The translations under genes and the position numbers were made by a program. Source: Eggerthella sp. CAG:368 (GTDB lineage Bacteria; Actinomycetota; Coriobacteriia; Coriobacteriales; Eggerthellaceae). From it: a stretch of 12,094 nucleotides of DNA. The DNA is taken from positions 2,784-14,877 of the forward strand of contig FR895486.1 in NCBI GenBank assembly GCA_000434775.1, read 5' to 3'. This document shows positions 1-5,365 of this stretch, piece by piece. Within the stretch, counting starts at the first letter, position 1. Each line of letters begins with the position of its first letter. The notes under the pieces were generated by a model. That model saw only the letters and a list, made by a program, of their open reading frames with translations. It was not told the DNA's origin and made no database searches.

Positions 1-95
1 ATTTTAGCTGCAGCAACCATTTGCATGGTATGCGTTACCTGCTTCGTCGATTCGACGGATTTGATTCGTCTTTCGATATCGTGAAGGTTCGGCAT
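1..95 (-). CDS. atpG: ATP synthase F1 gamma subunit, N-terminal fragment
   Basis: This is the 5' end of the gamma subunit gene, the central rotor shaft of F1. It is cut by the left window edge, so only about 31 codons are present. The translation begins MPNLHDIERRIKSVESTKQV and continues into a HTMQMVAAAK segment, the classical N-terminal helix of gamma (R-I-K-S-V-x-x-T-x-Q-x-T-x-x-M-x-M-V-A-A-A-K). The ATG is at 95-93, 13 nt after the atpA stop, with a purine-rich AAGGTAGG stretch upstream as a likely ribosome site. It is the seventh gene of the atp operon and is expected to be followed by atpD and atpC outside the window. Confidence 0.95.
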   Translation of the reverse strand, partial: MPNLHDIERRIKSVESTKQVTHTMQMVAAAK

Positions 96-108
96 AGTCT
101 AACCTACC

Positions 109-1668
109 TTACGCGATGAACTGGAGCTTAAATGCTTCAATAGCCGCATTGAGCTCTGCTTCGATCTCGTCGTTAAACTTCTTGCCGTCCCTTAGCTTTG
201 CAACGGTTTCTGCATGGTTGATACGCAAGAAATCAAGCAACTCTGCGCGGAAACGAACAATGCTATCAACTGGCAGGTCATCAAGATAACCATTATTGCC
301 GGTGTAGATTGCAATAGCCTGCTCCTCAACTGGAAGTGGCATATAGCGACCCTGCTTGAGCAATTCAGTCATAGCTGCACCACGGGTGAGCTGCTGCTGG
401 GTTGCTTTGTCAAGGTCAGAACCGAACTGCGTAAAGGCAGCTAATTCACGGTATGCAGCCAAGTCAAGACGCAAGTTACCTGCAACGCTCTTCATTGACT
501 TAACCTGAGCAGCACCACCAACGCGAGAAACTGACAAGCCTACGTCAACAGCAGGACGCTGACCCTGGAAGAACAAGTTAGTCTTCAGGTAGATCTGACC
601 GTCGGTAATAGAAATTACGTTCGTAGGAATGTAAGCTCCAACGTCACCAGCCTGAGTTTCGATGATAGGCAATGCAGTCAGTGAACCTGCACCGTTTTCA
701 TCGGAAAGCTTAACAGCACGTTCAAGCAAGCGTGAATGCAGATAGAAAATATCGCCAGGATAAGCTTCGCGTCCTGGTGGGCGACGAAGGGTCAATGACA
801 TCTGACGATAAGCAACTGCCTGCTTGGTCAGGTCGTCATAAATGCAAAGTACGTGGCGTCCAGGGTTTTCTGCATTAGCGGGCTTTCCGTCTTCACCGTT
901 GTACATAAAGAACTCGCCGATTGCAGCGCCAGACATTGGTGCAAGATACTGCATTGGAGCAGGATCAGCAGCAGTAGCAGCTACAACAACGGTGTAGTCA
1001 AGAGCACCATGACGCTCAAGAGTTTCAACAACCGTAGCAACCGTAGAAGCCTTCTGGCCAATTGCTACGTAAACGCAGATCATATCCTGACCTTTTTGGT
1101 TCAAGATAGCATCGATTGCGATAGCGGTCTTACCAGTTTGGCGGTCGCCAATGATAAGTTCGCGCTGACCACGTCCGATAGGTACCATCGAGTCGATAGC
1201 AATGATACCAGTCTGCATTGGCTCTTCAACAGGCTGACGCTCATGAACGCCAGGAGCCTTAAATTCGATAGGACGTACGCCCTCTGGCTCGATTGGGCCT
1301 TTGCCGTCGATAGGCTCGCCCAAAGCATTTACTACACGACCAAGCATGCCCTTACCGGAAGGAATCTCCAAGATTCTACCAGTGGTACGGCACTGATCGT
1401 TTTCTCTGATTGCAGTGATGTCACCAAGAAGTACGGCGCCAACTTCCTCTTCCTCGAGGTTCTGAGCCAAGCCGTAAACAGTCTTGCCACCTTCGCCAAC
1501 AAACTCGAGAAGTTCGCCAGCCATAGCGCCCTTAAGACCGTCAATACGAGCAATACCGTCGCCAATCTGTACAACAGTACCTACTTCACGGGACTCTACA
1601 CTGGTGTTAATAACATCGAGTTGCTTGCGCAACGCTTCGTCGATAGACTGTGCGGTGATTTCAGTCAC
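109..1668 (-). CDS. atpA: ATP synthase F1 alpha subunit
   Basis: Non-catalytic nucleotide-binding subunit of the F1 hexamer on the cytoplasmic face of the membrane. The Walker A motif GDRQTGKT lies at about residues 174-181, the segment ALCIYDD-like HVLCIYDDL carries the Walker B region, and the SVSRVGGAAQ segment near residue 382 contains the arginine contributed to the neighbouring catalytic site. The length of about 519 aa is slightly long for the family, partly from extra residues (EDGKPANAENPG) before HVLCIYDDL. The longest frame begins at an ATG at 1674, but GGAGG at 1682-1678 is only 3 nt from that ATG and 9 nt from an in-frame GTG at 1668. I therefore choose GTG, giving V/MTEITAQSIDEALRKQL. 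That GTG overlaps the atpH TAG by one base (TAGTG), suggesting translational coupling. Confidence 0.96.
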   Translation of the reverse strand: MTEITAQSIDEALRKQLDVINTSVESREVGTVVQIGDGIARIDGLKGAMAGELLEFVGEGGKTVYGLAQNLEEEEVGAVLLGDITAIRENDQCRTTGRILEIPSGKGMLGRVVNALGEPIDGKGPIEPEGVRPIEFKAPGVHERQPVEEPMQTGIIAIDSMVPIGRGQRELIIGDRQTGKTAIAIDAILNQKGQDMICVYVAIGQKASTVATVVETLERHGALDYTVVVAATAADPAPMQYLAPMSGAAIGEFFMYNGEDGKPANAENPGRHVLCIYDDLTKQAVAYRQMSLTLRRPPGREAYPGDIFYLHSRLLERAVKLSDENGAGSLTALPIIETQAGDVGAYIPTNVISITDGQIYLKTNLFFQGQRPAVDVGLSVSRVGGAAQVKSMKSVAGNLRLDLAAYRELAAFTQFGSDLDKATQQQLTRGAAMTELLKQGRYMPLPVEEQAIAIYTGNNGYLDDLPVDSIVRFRAELLDFLRINHAETVAKLRDGKKFNDEIEAELNAAIEAFKLQFIA

Positions 1669-2243
1669 TAGCATTCACCTCCATCTGTCGTTTCTTTGAG
1701 CACGATACGTGCCTTGTTGAACTGCGAACGAACGCTCGCATCAACAAAACGGCCACGAGTACTCATGATGATGCCGCCCTGAATGGATGGATCAATATGC
1801 TCAACAAGAACACAATCTCTTCCCATGTCAGATTCAGCTTTTTGGGTAATTACAGTTCGCAAGTTGTCGTCAAGATCAACAACCGTCGTTACGTCAATAA
1901 CATTAAAATTCAGCTTTGACTCAATGAGATCTTCGTATACGTGATAAACACCACGAAGCTTTGCAATATCACAGCGAGTTGCCATGATGCTCATGAGTCG
2001 AACGAGCTTTGGATCATAGGCACCAAACACGTTAGTGATGATCTGCTCACGTTGCTCAGGGGTATAACCCTCATCATCGCACGCCATACGCAGATCAATA
2101 TTGGTAGCCATAAAGCCAAGAATCTCAATCATCTGGTTGCGGATCACTACGACACGTTCCCTACCACCATCGGCATATGCGCCGTCGATAATAGCGTTGG
2201 CGTAAGCTGCAATCGTTTCATTGATGACGTGACGATTAGGCAT
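1668..2243 (-). CDS. atpH: ATP synthase F1 delta subunit
   Basis: Peripheral stalk subunit that clamps the top of F1 to the b subunit dimer. The 191-aa product is of ordinary length for a free-standing bacterial delta, not the fused b-delta form of mycobacteria. The N-terminal half is helical and divergent, as usual for this family. The C-terminal part is diagnostic: VEHIDPSIQGGIIMSTRGR followed by FVDASVRSQFNKARIVL matches the delta pattern of IDPSLxGG, then a short glycine/arginine turn, then D-x-S-V/L-R. The ATG at 2243 overlaps the atpF stop by 8 nt and has only a modest AGG-type ribosome site within atpF. The stop shares one base with the chosen atpA GTG. Both junctions point to tight coupling in the operon. 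Confidence 0.94.
   Translation of the reverse strand: MPNRHVINETIAAYANAIIDGAYADGGRERVVVIRNQMIEILGFMATNIDLRMACDDEGYTPEQREQIITNVFGAYDPKLVRLMSIMATRCDIAKLRGVYHVYEDLIESKLNFNVIDVTTVVDLDDNLRTVITQKAESDMGRDCVLVEHIDPSIQGGIIMSTRGRFVDASVRSQFNKARIVLKETTDGGEC
1675..1682 (-). promoter_or_regulatory. atpA ribosome binding site that decides the start
   Basis: On the minus strand GGAGGTGA is complementary to the 16S 3' end over eight bases. Its spacing is too short for the ATG at 1674 (which abuts the motif) and good for the GTG at 1668, nine bases after GGAGG. The site lies inside the last codons of atpH. Confidence 0.7.
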
Positions 2244-2844
2244 TTAAACTACCTGCCTCTTTTACATAGCGTTCGATGAGCTTGCGATGCTCTTCGTCGC
2301 TGAAGTCTTCGCCGATCAAGCGAGAAGCTACTGCGATAGAAGTGTCAGCCATAGAGTTTTGCAAATCTTTGATGGCTGCACGCTTTTCTGCCTCAATAGC
2401 AACTTTTGCCTTCTCGATCATTGCGTCCGCTTCTGCACGAGCCTTTTCGGTGATCTCTTTTTCAAGAGCGTCGCCAGACTTTTGTGCATTAACGAGAATC
2501 TGCTGAGCTTGAGACTTAGCACTCTCAAGCTGCTCGCGATACTCTGCCAGCAAACGTTCGCTCTCCTGGCGAGCCTCTTCGGACTTCTCCAGGGATGACT
2601 TGATCATATTCTCGCGCTTCTGGAGCATGCCCTCAAACTTAGGCCAACCAAACTTAGCAAGAACAATCCACAAGATAATAAAGGCAACGAGCATAGGAAT
2701 GAATTCATCCATTACAGGAAGGATGGCTTCAATTCCTGCACCTTCAGCAGCGAATGCATGCACTGGGCAAACTGCAGACGCAGCAGCAAAAGCGACAACA
2801 CCGCTTGTGCAGTTACGTACATATTTGCTTACGTTTGCGTTCAA
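2236..2844 (-). CDS. atpF: ATP synthase Fo b subunit with signal-peptide-like N-terminus
   Basis: Membrane-anchored peripheral stalk subunit. The single transmembrane helix (DEFIPMLVAFIILWIVLAKF, about residues 46-65) is followed by GWPKFEGMLQKRENMIKSSL and a long, charged alanine/glutamate/lysine-rich coiled coil to the C-terminus, as expected. The frame is open to a TTG at 2874, but a perfect AAGGAGG at 2859-2853 sits inside that extension, 8 nt before a TTG at 2844, so I start there (202 aa). Before the transmembrane helix is a stretch with basic residues (KYVR), a hydrophobic run (SGVVAFAAASAVCPV) and an AFA/AEG end, resembling a cleavable type I signal peptide; a textbook b subunit has no such segment. 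The gene follows atpE after 53 nt and overlaps atpH by 8 nt. Confidence 0.93.
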   Translation of the reverse strand: MNANVSKYVRNCTSGVVAFAAASAVCPVHAFAAEGAGIEAILPVMDEFIPMLVAFIILWIVLAKFGWPKFEGMLQKRENMIKSSLEKSEEARQESERLLAEYREQLESAKSQAQQILVNAQKSGDALEKEITEKARAEADAMIEKAKVAIEAEKRAAIKDLQNSMADTSIAVASRLIGEDFSDEEHRKLIERYVKEAGSLNA

Positions 2845-2852
2845 TTCGCTTG

Positions 2853-2859
2853 CCTCCTT
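2853..2859 (-). promoter_or_regulatory. atpF ribosome binding site that decides the start
   Basis: The minus strand reads AAGGAGG, a full Shine-Dalgarno core, with 8 nt before the TTG at 2844. A start at the upstream TTG (2874) would put this site inside the coding region and leave that codon with no comparable ribosome site. This is the main reason for shortening atpF by 10 codons. Confidence 0.8.
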
Positions 2860-2897
2860 TTCTTCTCTTGGCAAAATCTTAAAACTTATACGTTTTA

Positions 2898-3116
2898 CTA
2901 GCCGATGAAGAAAAGAACCAAGCCGAGCAGTGCCAATGCCTCAGACATAGCAGCACCGATGAAGAAGTAGCCCATGAGCTGACCCTTCATTTCTGGCTGA
3001 CGTGCAGCAGAAACGCACAAACCGTAGGTAGCAATACCGATACCGATGCCAGGGCCGATAGCTGCGAGGCCATAGCCTACAACCTTCAGTGCGGCGAGCA
3101 CAATAGTAAGTTCCAC
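2898..3116 (-). CDS. atpE: ATP synthase Fo c subunit (proteolipid ring)
   Basis: The 72-aa double-helix hairpin forms the rotating c ring. Helix 1 carries the glycine-rich AIGPGIGIGIA segment, the polar loop is ARQPEMKGQ (residues about 38-46), and helix 2 holds the ion-carrying carboxylate E59 in GAAMSEALALLG. Sodium-type c subunits carry a Gln in the position taken here by I26 (the GxGQG motif) and a Ser-Thr pair after the carboxylate. Here the glutamate is followed by Ala-Leu, so a proton-translocating ring is inferred. The start is GTG at 3116, with AAAGGAGGT ending 4 nt before it, one of the strongest ribosome sites in the window and consistent with the high stoichiometry of c. A 185-nt structured spacer separates it from atpB. 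Confidence 0.96.
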   Translation of the reverse strand: MELTIVLAALKVVGYGLAAIGPGIGIGIATYGLCVSAARQPEMKGQLMGYFFIGAAMSEALALLGLVLFFIG

Positions 3117-3301
3117 GATTACCTCCTTTGTTGAATAGGAATCCTTCTCTCCTATTCGTCCATTATTACCAGCTGCAATTACGTTGTACCAGCTGTAGTA
3201 CCAAAAGTGAGTGCAGCGCTTAGCTGCGAGCTTCCATTAGAAGCCTGTGCCCTAACACGGGCAAAACCCAAGGGGCGTAAAAGCCCCCAGAGTTCCTCTT
3301 C
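3117..3301 (-). other. atpB-atpE spacer with a chain of hairpins
   Basis: This 185-nt non-coding spacer is unusually long for the middle of an atp operon. Five inverted repeats are visible, in transcript order: GGGGC/GCCCC (3287-3272), GCCC/GGGC (3262-3249), GCTTC/GAAGC (3244-3230), GCAGC/GCTGC (3227-3213) and GAATAGGA/TCCTATTC (3157-3133). None is followed by a T tract, so read-through rather than termination is expected. A 9-bp direct repeat (TACCAGCTG at 3167 and 3187, 20 bp apart) lies between the fourth and fifth hairpins. The likely role, by inference, is mRNA processing or stabilisation of the atpE transcript, or control of its translation. Confidence 0.6.
3133..3157 (-). promoter_or_regulatory. 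Hairpin just upstream of the atpE ribosome site
   Basis: A perfect 8-bp inverted repeat (GAATAGGA and TCCTATTC) with a 9-nt loop ends 3 nt before the AAAGGAGGT ribosome site of atpE. It leaves the ribosome site single-stranded and could act as a translation enhancer, an RNase barrier or a processed 5' end. No T tract follows, so it is not an intrinsic terminator. Confidence 0.5.
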
Positions 3302-4090
3302 TTAGTGAGGATGGATAGCCATACCAATATAGGAAGAAGAAAGAATGGTGAAAACGTATGCTTGCAAGAATGCAACCAAAGTTTCCAGCGCATACATAAA
3401 GAACAGCAAGAAGAACCAGAAGATCACTGGGATGCCGGTGACGAAATCCATGTTAAAGATTGCGGTTTGCAAGAAGATGGTTGTTGCAAGTGAGAATACT
3501 GCAAGAATCATGTGTCCTGCGAGCATGTTGCCATAAAGTCGAACAGCAAGCGTAAGAACACGGATAACCATAGAGATGAACTCAAGGAACCAAATAATTG
3601 GAACCATTGGAGCAGGAACCCCTGAAGGAGCCAAGCTCTTTAAATAGCGGAATACACCGAGCTGCTTTAATCCCCAGAAGTTGAAGTAGATAAACGAAAT
3701 AGCTGCAAGAGCCCACGTAATTGAAATGGTTCCCATTGCCGCTTTAGCGCCAGGAATAAGGCCGATAATATTGGCGATCAAAATCATAAAGAATAAGGTT
3801 GCCAAGAAAGGAATGTGCTTTTTGTAGCCTTCGCCAATAACATCTCCACCAACACCGTTAGAGATGAACTCGTAAGCATACTCAAGCGTTCCCGTAAATT
3901 TCTTGTGAGGGATAAGCTCGAGTTTTCGACCACCAATCAAAACGATAAGCAGTACCAAAATGAGCGCGAGGAACATGTACAACGTGTACTGAGATACGTT
4001 CCAGCCACCAATGGAAAAGACCGTCGCGGATTCAAAGCCTGCATAAAGACTCTGTGCCTCCTCGACGAACTTTGAAAGTGCTTCACCCAT
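3302..4090 (-). CDS. atpB: ATP synthase Fo a subunit
   Basis: Integral membrane stator that forms the two ion half-channels next to the c ring. The 262-aa protein has several hydrophobic helices. The signature helix reads LTLAVRLYGNMLAGHMILAV, with the essential arginine at R184 and the histidine H193 at the position of the E. coli Glu219. The last helix, VAFLQAYVFTILSSSY, carries the conserved Gln243. The ATG at 4090 lies 20 nt after the stop of the upstream small membrane gene; GAAAGG upstream is a plausible but distant ribosome site. The long structured spacer downstream separates it from atpE. Confidence 0.95.
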   Translation of the reverse strand: MGEALSKFVEEAQSLYAGFESATVFSIGGWNVSQYTLYMFLALILVLLIVLIGGRKLELIPHKKFTGTLEYAYEFISNGVGGDVIGEGYKKHIPFLATLFFMILIANIIGLIPGAKAAMGTISITWALAAISFIYFNFWGLKQLGVFRYLKSLAPSGVPAPMVPIIWFLEFISMVIRVLTLAVRLYGNMLAGHMILAVFSLATTIFLQTAIFNMDFVTGIPVIFWFFLLFFMYALETLVAFLQAYVFTILSSSYIGMAIHPH

Positions 4091-4110
4091 CTAAAGTCCC
4101 AACCTTTCAA

Positions 4111-4407
4111 CTACTTTTTCTTGCGCTTTGCAAGCGCATTTTTATATACCACATACACCGAAGTAGAAACAACGAGCGCAACTATTTCGGCAATACCAAA
4201 CGGTAAAACAGCTTCGCGTGCCACAACCGCACACACAATTAAAGCGGCGGCGACGATAATAAGCGAAACAAATGTTCCTGCCAACCCGTAAAGGCCAGCA
4301 TTCATAGGAGAAAGAGAAGCTGAACGACGTCCTAAACGCAAAAAAATGAACAAGGGTAGAAAACCGATAACCCCTGCCCCTAGTCCTGCTGCAATAGCTG
4401 CTATCAT
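4111..4407 (-). CDS. Small three-helix membrane protein in the atpI position
   Basis: The 98-aa protein has three hydrophobic segments (about residues 4-24, 39-62 and 67-88), a basic loop after the first (RLGRR) and a lysine-rich tail (AKRKKK). It is placed directly before atpB, where many bacteria carry atpI, whose product aids c-ring assembly or Mg2+ supply. I do not see clear AtpI sequence motifs, and family members are often called four-helix proteins, so the assignment rests on position, size and topology. The ATG at 4407 has AAGAGGAA immediately upstream at a short spacing, and no in-frame alternative exists because a TGA lies eight codons earlier. It is probably the first gene of the atp operon. 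An unrelated small membrane protein is the alternative. Confidence 0.7.
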   Translation of the reverse strand: MIAAIAAGLGAGVIGFLPLFIFLRLGRRSASLSPMNAGLYGLAGTFVSLIIVAAALIVCAVVAREAVLPFGIAEIVALVVSTSVYVVYKNALAKRKKK

Positions 4408-4597
4408 TTCCTCTTCTTTCTTGGCGATTCATAGAATCACCTTAAAGCCTAAACAAGATGAGCATAAATGCCCTCTTGCACCCTAAAGTGCTGATTCCGA
4501 TGAAGTGTCCGAATCAAGGGTGAGTGGTGATAAAAACACGTTCAATGCAACGATTTTTTACAATCGTTTAACTGGCGGTTTTCCTCCTTGGCGAAAA
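4408..4597 (-). other. Non-coding gap upstream of the atp operon
   Basis: This 190-nt stretch between the dCMP deaminase stop and the atpI-position start shows no credible gene. Just after the upstream stop is a full ribosome-site sequence AAGGAGG (4589-4583) with no ATG, GTG or TTG at a usable distance. There are inverted repeats AACGATT/AATCGTT (4549-4568), an imperfect 25-bp palindrome with TGATTC/GAATCA ends (4492-4516), and GATTC/GAATC (4426-4438). No hairpin has a T tract. I could not pick a convincing promoter, so the atp genes may be read from upstream or from a non-consensus promoter here. Confidence 0.5.
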
Positions 4598-5056
4598 CTA
4601 TTCCTCTTCAAACACCCGCATCTTTATTCCTGACTCTTCAAGCATCTCCATGGCAAGTTCGTCAGGATAGGGATTTTTATAAATGATCTCTTTGATGCCA
4701 GCATTAATAAGCATCTTTGCGCACACGACACATGGCTGTGTGGTGATATAAATTGATGCACCCTCAATATTGATGCCGTAGCGCGCTGCTTGCAGCAAGG
4801 CATTCTGTTCCGCATGAAGTCCGCGACATATTTCATGGCGTTGCCCTGAAGGAACACCGAGCTCTTGACGCAAGCACCCCGTAATATTGCAATGGCGCAA
4901 ACCAGTGGGCACGCCATTGTATCCCGTTGCTAAGATGCGCTTATCCTTTACGATGAGCGCACCGACTGGACGCCTCAGGCATGTAGTGCGCGTTTGCACT
5001 TCTTCGGCAAGCTTCATAAAGTATTCGTCCCACGAAGGACGCTCTTGATAAGTCAT
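4598..5056 (-). CDS. comEB: Deoxycytidylate (dCMP) deaminase, ComEB type
   Basis: Zinc-dependent cytosolic enzyme that converts dCMP to dUMP, the substrate of thymidylate synthase. The 152-aa length is typical. Catalytic motifs are clear: HAEQNA (H81 zinc ligand, E83 proton shuttle) and PCVVC (P108, C109 and C112, zinc ligands). CLRRPVGALIVKDKRILATG and YNGVPTGLRHC in the N-terminal half are characteristic of the dCMP rather than the free cytidine or tRNA adenosine deaminases. The His/Cys residues between 55 and 77 could hold a second, structural zinc, as in phage T4 deaminase; that is inference. The ATG at 5056 follows a GAGAGGGG sequence. Its place between upp and the ATP synthase genes groups it with pyrimidine metabolism. 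The competence-related symbol comes from the Bacillus homologue and does not imply competence here. Confidence 0.92.
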   Translation of the reverse strand: MTYQERPSWDEYFMKLAEEVQTRTTCLRRPVGALIVKDKRILATGYNGVPTGLRHCNITGCLRQELGVPSGQRHEICRGLHAEQNALLQAARYGINIEGASIYITTQPCVVCAKMLINAGIKEIIYKNPYPDELAMEMLEESGIKMRVFEEE

Positions 5057-5092
5057 GGCCCGTTTTGCCCCTCTCGCATCAGTACTGCCCCG

Positions 5093-5101
5093 ATAGTATC
5101 A
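5093..5101 (-). promoter_or_regulatory. Possible extended -10 promoter for comEB
   Basis: The minus strand reads TGATACTAT, a TGn element followed by TACTAT (5 of 6 to the -10 consensus). Transcription would start near 5086, leaving a leader of about 30 nt before comEB. No good -35 hexamer is found at 17 nt, which extended -10 promoters can tolerate. Confidence 0.4.
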
Positions 5102-5265
5102 TCTCTTACGCTGTGTTCTATACAAAACAAGAACGGGAAGCTGTTATGCGTCGCACTTCTTATGAATTATGGCTGTAGGTATCCTAATTAACTATTGGAC
5201 AATGCGGTTAAACTGGCAACAGAAACCCCAACTAGCTATGAAAGGAAGCCTACCATGAAATGATC

Positions 5266-5333
5266 CAGATAGCCTTATGGAAACTCTTCTCGTTGCCAAC
5301 CAACGCTTTCCCCAGCAAGTCGGTAGCTATCTG
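5266..5333 (-). other. Nested inverted-repeat element (possible structured RNA)
   Basis: The outer arms CAGATAGC (5266-5273) and GCTATCTG (5326-5333) are perfectly complementary over 8 bp. Inside them GGAAA (5279-5283) pairs with TTTCC (5307-5311), enclosing CGTTG/CAACG (5291-5295/5301-5305) with a 5-nt loop. The folding pattern is nested and would fit an RNA of about 68 nt on either strand. It does not match a tRNA, and I recognise no riboswitch class. It lies 33 nt after the upp stop, so it may be the upp 3' untranslated region. Confidence 0.35.
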
Positions 5334-5365
5334 CACCTACAATTTGCTTGCTGCCGTAAGACTCA

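Larger units (their letters stand above)
5057..5365 (-). other. 309-nt non-coding gap between upp and comEB
   Basis: No supported gene is seen in either strand; the reading frames that enter it are shadows of upp or comEB. It holds a nested inverted-repeat element near the upp end (5266-5333), short palindromes such as TAGG/CCTA (5176-5186), and a possible extended -10 promoter near the comEB end (5093-5101). No T-tailed terminator follows upp. The rest looks featureless. Confidence 0.6.

Noticed and set aside
853..1671. A 272-codon open frame on the plus strand
   Set aside because: It lies wholly antisense to atpA, whose protein is conserved end to end; the translation resembles no family I know and is explained as a shadow of codon bias.
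4142..4432. An alternative 96-codon frame over the atpI-position gene
   Set aside because: Its product is rich in Arg, Cys and Phe without membrane helices; the frame at 4407 gives a clean three-helix protein with an adjacent ribosome site.
5160..5260. A possible purine, preQ1 or glutamine riboswitch in the upp-comEB gap
   Set aside because: I compared remembered core sequences of these classes and found no match to their conserved junction or loop bases.
5251..5263. A plus-strand ATG AAA TGA preceded by AAAGGA
   Set aside because: It gives a two-codon peptide only, with no gene on that strand to regulate.
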